Assembly (NCBI RefSeq): GCF_051131135.1
Contig: NZ_CP151274.1
Coordinates: 1,116,001-1,180,000, forward strand
Reading direction: 5' to 3'
Source of the DNA: Thermogladius sp023256015
GTDB taxonomy: Archaea; Thermoproteota; Thermoprotei_A; Sulfolobales; Desulfurococcaceae
DNA: 64,000 nt
The position numbers and the translations under genes were made by a program. Shown here in pieces: positions 7,593 to 14,529 of this stretch. How positions within the stretch are numbered: position 1 is the stretch's first letter; every line of letters begins with the position of its first letter. The notes beneath the pieces are model-generated. The model saw only the letters and a list, made by a program, of their open reading frames with translations. It searched no databases and was not told where the DNA came from.

Positions 7593-10240
7593 AGCTGTAC
7601 GCCCAGCTTCTTCAGCTTCTCCATTACCTGGTCGTAGAGTATCGCGAGCATCCTCCTTATGTCCTCCATAAGCACCACGTCGCTGTAGCCGTGTACTACT
7701 ATCGAGTGGGCGAAGGGGCTGGGCACGTCTACAGGACCGAAGAGCCTGACCTCTACCTCCCCCTCCCTCACCCACTCTAGGACCTTCCTGGCCTCGTCTA
7801 TGTGCATGTAGTCCTCCAGGATCTCCCTGTACGTCTCTTTCAGGACGGGGAAGTTCTCTATCTCCTCGACGGCCTTGAGGAGCTCTTCGGCGTTCACCTG
7901 GAGCTTCTGGATGCTCCTCTCCACGTCCCTGTAGCGCCTGAGGAGCATAAACGACCTCGTAGCCACGTGCCTGAACCTCCTCTTCAGCAGCTCGGTTCTC
8001 CTCAAGACTCTGACCAGGATGTCGTAGAGCTCGTCGGGGTTTATCGACTTGAAGACCCCCACCCAGTCCGCGCCTGGGTGGCCCGGGAGGGTCAGCATGA
8101 AGCCGTTGTCGGTTACCGTGATCTTGACGTTGGCTCCCACAGCCCTAGAGACGATGTACGCGTACGCCCTAGACAGGGCGTCGTTGGCTCTCCTACCGAA
8201 GAGGCTGTGGACTATCACGTTGCGCCTGTCCTCCTCGTCGAAGACCTCGATCAAGATCAGCTTGTCGCTCGGTATGAGGCCCCCAGTGTAGCTGTACTGC
8301 TCCCAGACGTACTCCACGACGGACCTGGCGGCGTCCTTGTCTAGGTTGTACTCCTTCGCGACGAACCTCACCGCCTCCTCGAAGCCGTCTCTCGCGAGCT
8401 TGTCGGCTACTTCCCGCCTGAACCTCCCTACGAGCAGGGCCGAGTCGAAGGCTAGCGGGAGCATTTCGCTGAACCAGCTGGGCACGGTCGGCCTAGCCCC
8501 GTCCGCCCTCCTCACCAGGACCTTCAGCCCCTTGCTGCCGAGGTACTCGTAGACCCTGCCGCCCAAGACGAAGAGGTCTCCCGGCGCCAGGTACTCCACG
8601 AAGGCCTCCTCGAGGTCTCCCACGTACTTGCCCTCAGTAGTGAAGACGTGGGCCTTGCTCTCGTCGGGTATCACGCCCAAGTTGAGGTAGTAGATCATCC
8701 TCGTGCTCTTCTTCTTCCCGAACACCCCCTCCTCTTCGTCGAGCCATATCTTCGAGTAGACCTTGTTGTACTCGTAGAAGTCGCCGAGCTGGCCTGCGAG
8801 GTACTTCACAACGCTCACGAAGTCCTCGTAGGGTAGGTCGTGGAAGCTGTAGGACCTCCTGACCAGCTCGTACGCCTCCCCGAGGCTCCACTTCCTCTCG
8901 AGCGCCATCCCCACTACGTGCTGGGCCAGGACGTCTAGCGGGTTCCTGGGTATCCTTATCTTGTCGATCTTCCTCTCCATGGCCGCTTTAGCGAGGACAG
9001 CGCACTCGACTAGGTCGTCCCTGTCCACCACGATCAGCCTGCCCTTGCTCACCTCCCGTATGTGGTGCCCCGCACGGCCGACCCTCTGTAAAAGCCTCGT
9101 AACGCTCTTCGGGCTGCTGAGGAGCACCACGAGGTCTATGTGGCCGATGTCTATCCCCAGCTCCAGAGAAGTAGAGCTCACGACGCACTTCAGGGCCCCG
9201 TTCTTCAGCTTCTCCTCGATCTCCAGCCTCACGTCCCTGCTGAGGCTGCTGTGGTGGGCCTCAACCTCGTCGACGTCTACGACCTTCTCGCTCTCCATGA
9301 TCTTCCTGAGCTTGTACACGACTCTCTCCGTGGCACTCCTGGTGTTCGTGAACACCAGCGTTGTCTTGTGCCTCTTGATCATCCCGATCAGGGCCTTGTA
9401 TATAGCCTCGTTCACGGTCTCGGCTGGCGTGTGTATCAAGTCCTTGACGGGGGCGGTCACCCTTATGTCGACCGGCTTCGCGAACCTCGCGTCGACGATC
9501 ACGCAGTCGCGGGGCTCGTCCCCGCCTCTGTAGCCCACGAGGAACAACGCGACGTCCTCTAAGGGGGCGATCGTCGCGCTGAGCCCTATCCTCTGGAGCT
9601 CTCTGCCCGTCAAATACTCGAGCCTCTCTATACTGAGGCTGAGGTGGCTACCGCGCTTACTGGAGGCCAGCTCGTGTATCTCGTCGACCACCACGACCCT
9701 AGCGTTCCTCAGTTTCTCGCTGAACTTTGGCGCGTTCAAGGACAGCGCCAGGCTCTCGGGGGTGGTTATTAGGATGTGAGGCGGGTCTCTCAGCATCCTC
9801 TGCTTCTCGCTCTGCTTGGAGTCGCTCGTCCTCACGGCGACCTTGATCTCCGGGAGTTCGACTCCCTGCCTCTTCGCCTCTTCCACGATCTCCTTGACCG
9901 GCTCGTAGAGGTTCCTCCTCATGTCGTTGTTCAGGGCCCTGAGAGGGCTGACGTAGACGACTACAATGCCGTCGGGGAGGCTCCCCTTCTCGAGGTACTC
10001 CTTGTACAGGTTGTTTATGATCCCGAGGAAGACGGCGAGCGTCTTACCCGTCCCCGTGGGCGAGGATATCAGGACATTCCGTCCCCGCATAATGTACGGT
10101 ATGGCCATCCTCTGCGGCGGGGTCATCTTGCCGTACTTCCGCGTAAACCAGGCTCTCACGAAAGGCAGCAGCATGCCCAGGACTTCGTCGTCGCTGAGGT
10201 TGTCCTTGGCATACTCCATTAGAAACCGCGACCCCTCCAA
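7562..10240 (-). CDS. Lhr-type superfamily 2 helicase
   Basis: An 892-residue ATP-dependent helicase of the archaeal Lhr (large helicase-related) group. RecA1 carries the Q-motif region, Walker A PTGTGKT (61-67), the TTPESL segment, a DEIH box (186-189) and motif III SAT (221-223). RecA2 contains GIDIGHIDLVV and the arginine-finger segment QRVGRAGHH. A winged-helix and the long Lhr-specific C-terminal region complete the protein. Lhr enzymes unwind DNA/RNA hybrids and branched DNA in repair, and some archaeal members act on RNA. ATG at 10240 is 32 bases from the next gene. Its 3' end overlaps the convergent unknown gene by 31 bases. Confidence 0.95.
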   Translation of the reverse strand: MEGSRFLMEYAKDNLSDDEVLGMLLPFVRAWFTRKYGKMTPPQRMAIPYIMRGRNVLISSPTGTGKTLAVFLGIINNLYKEYLEKGSLPDGIVVVYVSPLRALNNDMRRNLYEPVKEIVEEAKRQGVELPEIKVAVRTSDSKQSEKQRMLRDPPHILITTPESLALSLNAPKFSEKLRNARVVVVDEIHELASSKRGSHLSLSIERLEYLTGRELQRIGLSATIAPLEDVALFLVGYRGGDEPRDCVIVDARFAKPVDIRVTAPVKDLIHTPAETVNEAIYKALIGMIKRHKTTLVFTNTRSATERVVYKLRKIMESEKVVDVDEVEAHHSSLSRDVRLEIEEKLKNGALKCVVSSTSLELGIDIGHIDLVVLLSSPKSVTRLLQRVGRAGHHIREVSKGRLIVVDRDDLVECAVLAKAAMERKIDKIRIPRNPLDVLAQHVVGMALERKWSLGEAYELVRRSYSFHDLPYEDFVSVVKYLAGQLGDFYEYNKVYSKIWLDEEEGVFGKKKSTRMIYYLNLGVIPDESKAHVFTTEGKYVGDLEEAFVEYLAPGDLFVLGGRVYEYLGSKGLKVLVRRADGARPTVPSWFSEMLPLAFDSALLVGRFRREVADKLARDGFEEAVRFVAKEYNLDKDAARSVVEYVWEQYSYTGGLIPSDKLILIEVFDEEDRRNVIVHSLFGRRANDALSRAYAYIVSRAVGANVKITVTDNGFMLTLPGHPGADWVGVFKSINPDELYDILVRVLRRTELLKRRFRHVATRSFMLLRRYRDVERSIQKLQVNAEELLKAVEEIENFPVLKETYREILEDYMHIDEARKVLEWVREGEVEVRLFGPVDVPSPFAHSIVVHGYSDVVLMEDIRRMLAILYDQVMEKLKKLGVQLQVGGVEEVS

Positions 10241-10272
10241 CCTACTATTCTACGGTTTGGATTTAAACCGGG

Positions 10273-11685
10273 CTATTTCAACCCGATAATATCTCTAGGC
10301 CACCTTATTAAAGTATATACAACGCTGACCGTGTACATTCCTGTAATAAGAGACAGCAGGACGTACCTACGGAGAGCGACAAGGGACAAGACGACGGCTA
10401 GAGCTACTAGCAGCGCCAGCTCCCCGGAGACCCCTTTCCCGCGCAGCCTCCTCTCGAAGAGCCCTTTCGGGGTCCTCTTGTACTCCTGTCTCACCCTGGC
10501 AAGGGCCTTCGCCACACCCCTGAGTATCGGCACCGACAACGCGACTGTGACGGCGGCCAGTCTCCCCTGGTTAACAGCGCTCTCCCTCAACCCGGCTCTC
10601 AGGGTGTGGGCTTCCACAGCAGCGAAGAGGGCCTGGGAGAACAGCCAAGCCCCGGCAACCAACGCGTACTTGGCGGCGTAGTCCACTCCTCCCAGGAGGC
10701 TCGCGGCCACGGTGACGGCGAAGCCGACCCAAAGGAGGAGGACTACGGTGTACTGGCTCAAGAACAGCGCCGACTCGAACTTGCTGACCAGGCTGACCGG
10801 ACTCCTCAGGAGGGCGCCGAGCCTCGCGAGCAGTACGTCCGTAGCCCCGTAAGCCCACCTCTCCTGCTGCACCCTCAAGGAGCTGTACCTCGTTGGGGCC
10901 TCGACGTAGACCCTACACGAGTCTATGTATTCAACCCTGTAGCCCATCCCGTACAGCCTCACGCCCAAGTCCATGTCGTCCTGTATCCTCTCCTCGTCCC
11001 ACCCGCCAAGCCCCTTCAGCACGCTCGCCTTGAATAGAGTACCGGTGCCGAGGGGGAAGATGTCGAGCGAGAGGGCGGACCTCGCCTTGAACAGCACGTT
11101 AACTACGTACTCCATGTTGTACGCCAGCGCCTCGCTGAGCCTGCTGCCCTTGTTCCACACGCTCCACCTCCCCACAACGCCTGCCAGCCTCTCGCTAGAC
11201 TTGAGTAGAGAGACCCCTCTCAGTACGAGGCAGGGGTCGAAGAAGGAGTCGACGTCCATCACGTACACGTACTCCCCTGTGGAGGCGGACAGGCCCACGT
11301 TGAGGGCGCCCGCCCTAAACCCCCTCGGCTCGCTCCTCCACACGTAGTAGACCCTGAGCCTCCCCCTCCACTCGTCTACGAGCCTCCTCAGGTACTCGAG
11401 GAACTCGGGCGGGTCGTCGGAGACTACGATCACCTCGACGTTCACAGTACTGCTCAGCTCGCTCACTCTCTTCAGCGCCGCCTCGACGTAGTCGGGGGGC
11501 TCCCCCTTCACGGGTATAATGATGGACACCGTCTCGCCTAGGTAGGCTTCTGACCCCCTCTTCTCGGAGTACCTCTTAGAGTAGAGGCCGAGTAGGCTGT
11601 AGAACGCGAAGAACAGCGTCTGCGGCAGGAGAAACAGGGCTACCCCAACCAGCCCAGCCAAGTCGAGTGGGCTCAAACCTGGCAC
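10273..11685 (-). CDS. Membrane-bound family 2 glycosyltransferase
   Basis: A 470-residue processive-type GT2 enzyme. One transmembrane helix near the N-terminus (residues about 10-32) precedes a cytosolic GT-A domain with SIIIPVKGEPP, the metal-binding VMDVDSFFDP (Asp-x-Asp) and the QxxRW-type motif QQERWAYG. Several transmembrane segments follow (about 300-330, 340-365, 375-395, 425-465). The pattern resembles cellulose/hyaluronan synthase-like or dolichyl-sugar transferases, so a role in cell-surface polysaccharide or glycoprotein glycan synthesis is likely; the sugar is unknown. It is divergently oriented to the metallo-hydrolase gene at 11737. Confidence 0.9.
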   Translation of the reverse strand: MPGLSPLDLAGLVGVALFLLPQTLFFAFYSLLGLYSKRYSEKRGSEAYLGETVSIIIPVKGEPPDYVEAALKRVSELSSTVNVEVIVVSDDPPEFLEYLRRLVDEWRGRLRVYYVWRSEPRGFRAGALNVGLSASTGEYVYVMDVDSFFDPCLVLRGVSLLKSSERLAGVVGRWSVWNKGSRLSEALAYNMEYVVNVLFKARSALSLDIFPLGTGTLFKASVLKGLGGWDEERIQDDMDLGVRLYGMGYRVEYIDSCRVYVEAPTRYSSLRVQQERWAYGATDVLLARLGALLRSPVSLVSKFESALFLSQYTVVLLLWVGFAVTVAASLLGGVDYAAKYALVAGAWLFSQALFAAVEAHTLRAGLRESAVNQGRLAAVTVALSVPILRGVAKALARVRQEYKRTPKGLFERRLRGKGVSGELALLVALAVVLSLVALRRYVLLSLITGMYTVSVVYTLIRWPRDIIGLK

Positions 11686-11736
11686 CAGGTAGACTTAATA
11701 GATAGCCCGCAGCTATTTTAGTGTGAGGGGGCTGTT

Positions 11737-12381
11737 TTGGTCACCGTTACGTGGCACGGGCACGCGTGCGTGTCTATAACTCTCTCCAACGGCTACACTG
11801 TCGTCATAGACCCCCACGACGGGGGCAGCCTGGGCTTAAAGCCCCCATCGGTCAAGGGCGACCTAATACTCGTCACGCACACCCACTTCGACCACAACGC
11901 CGTGGAAGTTGTGAGGAAGGACAAGAGCAGGGTCCTAATGGAGTTCGCAGGCGAGAGCAGGCTCGACGACGTGGTGGTTAAGGGCTTTGTGACGTACCAC
12001 GACAAGGCGCAGGGGAGGCGGCGAGGGAAGAACTACGTCTACGTGGTGCGGGCAGAGGGTGTCAGGGTAGCTCACCTAGGGGACATAGGGCACGTGCCTT
12101 CGGGCGACGTCTTAACAGAGCTGGCCGGCGTAGACCTGTTAATGCTCCCCGTCGGCGGGATTTTCACCATAGACGCGAGAGAGGCCTGGGAGACCGTCGA
12201 GAAGGCTAAGCCCGTCAACGTCATGCCTATACACTACTGGGTGAAGGGGCTGAACCTGCCTATAGCCCCCGTCGACGAGTTCCTGAAGCTCGTTAGAGGC
12301 TACGAGGTGGTCAGGCTCCCCACCAACACCTTCAAGCTGGAGGAGTACAAGGGCAAGGTCGTCGTCCCTTCACCGCCTTAG
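11737..12381 (+). CDS. Metal-dependent hydrolase, metallo-beta-lactamase fold (UPF0173/UlaG-like)
   Basis: A 214-residue metallo-beta-lactamase-fold protein. The zinc motif HxHxDH is at His48, His50, Asp52 and His53 (THTHFDHN); further ligands are in AHLGDIGH and in the C-terminal IHYW. The N-terminal TWHGHACVSI is characteristic of the UPF0173 group. Members hydrolyse lactones or phosphodiesters, but most archaeal ones lack a known substrate. The TTG start at 11737 follows a TATA-like CTATTTTAG around 11712. The stop overlaps the start of the small gene that follows. Confidence 0.88.
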   Translation: MVTVTWHGHACVSITLSNGYTVVIDPHDGGSLGLKPPSVKGDLILVTHTHFDHNAVEVVRKDKSRVLMEFAGESRLDDVVVKGFVTYHDKAQGRRRGKNYVYVVRAEGVRVAHLGDIGHVPSGDVLTELAGVDLLMLPVGGIFTIDAREAWETVEKAKPVNVMPIHYWVKGLNLPIAPVDEFLKLVRGYEVVRLPTNTFKLEEYKGKVVVPSPP

Positions 12382-12575
12382 TGGTGGACTTGAGCGAGGA
12401 GGTAAAGCACTACGAGTCGGTAGGGACCGAGCTCGAGGCTATTAGAGAGGCGAGCCTGGAGTTCATGGTCAAGAAGATGTACTTGAAGAGAGTAGATGCG
12501 GAGAAGAGGGTTAACGAGATATTGTTGATCTGGAACGTTATAAGAGACTACTTCAGATGGTTTAAGACTAGGTGA
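12381..12575 (+). CDS. Small hypothetical protein
   Basis: A 64-residue acidic-to-basic helical protein starting with GTG at 12381, which shares a base with the TAG stop of the hydrolase gene. Translational coupling and the regular amphipathic pattern (VGTELEAIREASLEFMVKKMY) suggest that it is real. No family recognised. Its TGA stop lies inside the C box of the C/D sRNA that follows, so the two may come from one transcript. Confidence 0.6.
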   Translation: MVDLSEEVKHYESVGTELEAIREASLEFMVKKMYLKRVDAEKRVNEILLIWNVIRDYFRWFKTR

Positions 12576-12628
12576 TGACTACTTTAGGCCGCCGAGTTGG
12601 AGGCGATGAAGAGGGATCAACCGGCTGA
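12572..12628 (+). ncRNA. C/D box sRNA with double guide to 16S rRNA
   Basis: Box C GTGATGA (12572-12578), guide 1 (12579-12591), D' CCGA (12592-12595), spacer, C' GCGATGA (12603-12609), guide 2 (12610-12624), box D CTGA (12625-12628). The 11 bases before box D, GGATCAACCGG, are the exact complement of CCGGTTGATCC, the universal 5' end of archaeal 16S rRNA. In guide 1, CTTTAGGCC (12582-12590) complements GGCCTAAAG, the conserved archaeal 16S stretch near E. coli position 570. By the N+5 rule the guides point to the first U of CCGGUU and a C of GGCCU. It would direct 2'-O-methylation by fibrillarin with Nop5 and L7Ae. D' is one base off consensus. The gene overlaps the stop codon of the upstream small gene. 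Confidence 0.88.
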
Positions 12629-12643
12629 GTACACGCGTGCCGA

Positions 12644-12702
12644 CCGGCTAAAGCCCCGACACCCGGGCTCTCCGTCTTCGGGGCCTGCCTGGTTTAAGCC
12701 GG
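12644..12702. other. Long imperfect hairpin of unknown role
   Basis: CCGGCTAAA (12644-12652) faces TTTAAGCCGG (12693-12702), and inside it GCCCCGA (12653-12659) pairs exactly with TCGGGGC (12678-12684), leaving an 8-base bulge on the 3' side and an 18-base loop. It lies between the C/D sRNA and the next gene. No ACA box follows on either strand, so H/ACA is not supported. It may be a terminator, a processing element or a small RNA. Confidence 0.5.
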
Positions 12703-12742
12703 CCTGGCTCCGATATTGGCATTGAGGGCACTAGGTGGTCGA

Positions 12743-12994
12743 ATGAGCTACACATGGGAGCCACGCTGGGAGAAGTTCAGGGTTGAGTCGCACGGGATAG
12801 TCTTCTGGACGTGTCGCGACAGGATAACCGGGATGATCACCTGCCCGATATGCGTCAACGCCCGGGAGACCTGCCTCGGCGGGGGCACAGGTAAGGGGAA
12901 GCAAGAGCCGGTCTTCTTCTACACAGTCGAAGACCTCATATACCACATACGGGACTACCACGCGAGGAGCGCGTTCAGGGCTAAGTCTCGCTAG
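12743..12994 (+). CDS. Small zinc-finger-like protein
   Basis: An 83-residue protein from ATG 12743 (MSYTWEPRW; a TTG at 12716 would add nine residues of doubtful value). Cys24, the pair Cys34/Cys37 in TCPICVN, Cys44, and His68/His73 in YHIRDYH form a credible zinc-binding set, close to a C2H2 finger with a long middle loop. A nucleic-acid-binding role is a guess. It is followed ten bases later by the PfkB-family kinase gene. No close family recognised; probably crenarchaeal-specific. Confidence 0.65.
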   Translation: MSYTWEPRWEKFRVESHGIVFWTCRDRITGMITCPICVNARETCLGGGTGKGKQEPVFFYTVEDLIYHIRDYHARSAFRAKSR

Positions 12995-13004
12995 GGGGCG
13001 GGAG

Positions 13005-13817
13005 TTGCGTGGAAGAGTCTGCGTCTACGGGAACCCCACAGTCGACGTTATCGTGACGAGCCGCGGGGTCGCGGTTAGGACCGGCGGCGGGGTCTACTAC
13101 ACCGCGCTCTCTCTTCTCGACGAGGGCGTTAAATCAGAAGTCTACTCCGTGGGCCCCCACTGGCTCTTCCTAGTCAACGGGCTGATGGAGTTCAAAGCGA
13201 ACCCCTCCTACTCGGCCTCCCCGATGGTGTTCAGGATAACCTACCTCGACACGGAACGGGTGATGGAAGTCGCGGAGATGTCCCCTCAACTCAGCGGTGT
13301 AGACGAGCACTCAGGCTCGTGCTACACGGTGGTCAACCCCGTGCTGGGGGAGGTTACGCCGAGCCTGTTGAAGAGCTTGAGGACCAAGTCGATCGTCCTA
13401 GCAGGTGACGTACAGGGCTTTGTGAGGGAGAGGAGGCTGGGCCCGCTCGCCTTGAGGGGGAGCCCGGACGTGCGCGAGCTCATAGGCGTTTTCGACGTGC
13501 TACACATGGACACAGCTGAGCTCCTCGCGTTGACCGGGTCGAGCAGTAAGGACGAGGCTCTCGGGAGGCTGCGTAAGCTACTACGAGACGGCTACGTAGT
13601 CGTAACGGAGGGGTTCAAGCCGCCTGTAGTCGTCCACAGGAAGGGTTTCGAGGTAGTCGGGCAGGAGCGGGTGAGGGTAGGGGACAAGACGGGGTCCGGG
13701 GACTACTTCCTGGCCAGGTTGTTCGTTGGAGTCGTTGAGGGGCTGCCAGTGAGGGAGGCCGTCGAGTACGCGCTCGAGGAGACGGACAAGTGGCTCTTGG
13801 AGAGGGAGAAAAGGTAG
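13005..13817 (+). CDS. PfkB/ribokinase-family carbohydrate kinase
   Basis: A 270-residue kinase of the PfkB family. The N-terminal signature reads GNPTVDVIVTSRG with the glycine-rich GGGVYYTA, and the C-terminal catalytic signature is GDKTGSGDYFLARLF, where the family base is the Asp of (A/S)GD. Members phosphorylate sugars, nucleosides or sugar phosphates with ATP. The protein is a little shorter than ribokinases (about 300), and the substrate cannot be assigned. TTG at 13005 is used. It could act with the R15P isomerase pathway encoded nearby (nucleoside kinases of that pathway are PfkB proteins), but this is speculation. Confidence 0.85.
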   Translation: MRGRVCVYGNPTVDVIVTSRGVAVRTGGGVYYTALSLLDEGVKSEVYSVGPHWLFLVNGLMEFKANPSYSASPMVFRITYLDTERVMEVAEMSPQLSGVDEHSGSCYTVVNPVLGEVTPSLLKSLRTKSIVLAGDVQGFVRERRLGPLALRGSPDVRELIGVFDVLHMDTAELLALTGSSSKDEALGRLRKLLRDGYVVVTEGFKPPVVVHRKGFEVVGQERVRVGDKTGSGDYFLARLFVGVVEGLPVREAVEYALEETDKWLLEREKR

Positions 13818-13827
13818 TGCTTCATCG

Positions 13828-14006
13828 CGGGGCTCCACCCTACTTAAGCTCTCTAAAAAGCCCTGTACTCTAAACGCGACTGCTGGAATCCTAAGGTTAC
13901 TCGTTTGGTGGTCTGCTCGTTTACTGTGTACTGAAATAGCCATACGAGCCCGCTGAAAGCTAGCGGGCTTTACCCAAATCGCCCTGGGTAGAGCCCCGCT
14001 CTGCAA
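13828..14006 (-). ncRNA. Candidate structured non-coding RNA of unknown class
   Basis: Read on the minus strand, the region begins GCGGGGCTCTACCC (14000-13987) and ends GGGTGGAGCCCCGC (13841-13828). These pair over 14 positions with one mismatch, closing a 173-base domain. Inside are perfect hairpins TACCCA/TGGGTA (13972-13991), AGCCCGCT/AGCGGGCT (13948-13970) and GCTCGT/ACGAGC (13916-13950, partly exclusive). A TATA box CTTATAAG lies about 26 bases upstream of 14006. No open frame of note covers it, and it is richer in A+T than neighbouring genes. It does not show tRNA, SRP, RNase P or C/D motifs. A small inverted-repeat element is the main alternative. Confidence 0.6.
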
Positions 14007-14028
14007 TTCTGCTTTTGTTTAAAGACCC

Positions 14029-14036
14029 TTATAAGC
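14029..14036 (-). promoter_or_regulatory. TATA box for the candidate structured RNA
   Basis: CTTATAAG sits just after the end of the thioredoxin-like gene (14051) and about 26 bases before the closing helix of the structured RNA. Nothing else downstream on the minus strand needs it. The sequence is its own complement, so direction is inferred from position. Confidence 0.5.
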
Positions 14037-14050
14037 GTGAGAATAGGAGT

Positions 14051-14422
14051 CTAGACGTAGGCAATAGCTACTTCACGAAACCCCTCTTCACCCCGCGACC
14101 CGTACACGGCTGCCTCCTCGCTCCTCGGCCTCGTCTTGAGGCCCAGCCTGTCCTCTATCGCGTTCACGAGCTCTTCTTCTGTAGGCGACCTCCCTATGAA
14201 CATCAGCCTCCCGTTGACGAAGACCTTGGGGTAGTCCGAGGCCTCCGCTAGCATGGGGTCGAGGAGCCAGTCGTGAGAGGGCGTCACGACGACCCAGATA
14301 CCCCTCTCGAGCATCTTCTCAGCGACACCCCATGCCACCTTCAGTGCCTTGTCGCTCTCCTCGTCGAACCCCAGTACCAGGTATACCTCTACCTTGATGT
14401 CCGGCTCCTCCAACAAGACCAC
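14051..14422 (-). CDS. Thioredoxin-fold protein without CxxC
   Basis: A 123-residue protein. The region VEVYLVLGFDEESDKALKV ... VVVTPSHDWL ... YPKVFVNGRLMFIGRSPTEEELVNAI has the strand-helix order and the cis-proline/glycine end (PKVFVNGRL, then helix) of glutaredoxin/thioredoxin-like domains. The redox CxxC is absent, and indeed there are no Cys residues in the fold, so an oxidoreductase role is unlikely. The tail after about residue 95 is Arg/Glu-rich. A TATA box CTTTTAAAG around 14453-14461 lies about 30 bases upstream. The true function is unknown. Confidence 0.6.
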   Translation of the reverse strand: MVLLEEPDIKVEVYLVLGFDEESDKALKVAWGVAEKMLERGIWVVVTPSHDWLLDPMLAEASDYPKVFVNGRLMFIGRSPTEEELVNAIEDRLGLKTRPRSEEAAVYGSRGEEGFREVAIAYV

Positions 14423-14529
14423 GCCCTGTCACAGGCTAAACTAGACCCGGGATCTCTTTTAAAGTGCTGAGCGGGCGTTGATCGCTACGCGCCCGGTGGG
14501 CACAAAAGGCTGGGCTATAGGAGAGCGCC

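Noticed and set aside
12644..12702. H/ACA guide RNA
   Set aside because: No ACA box follows the stem on either strand and there is no kink-turn.
13828..14000. MITE or insertion-sequence remnant suggested by the inverted terminal repeats
   Set aside because: No direct repeats of a target site flank it, no second copy is visible in the window, and internal hairpins plus a TATA box fit a structured RNA better. It remains the main alternative.
13828..14000. tRNA with a long intron, because the ends GCGGGGC/GCCCCGC look like an acceptor stem
   Set aside because: No T-loop (TTCNANNC) or D-arm is found in the right place on either strand.
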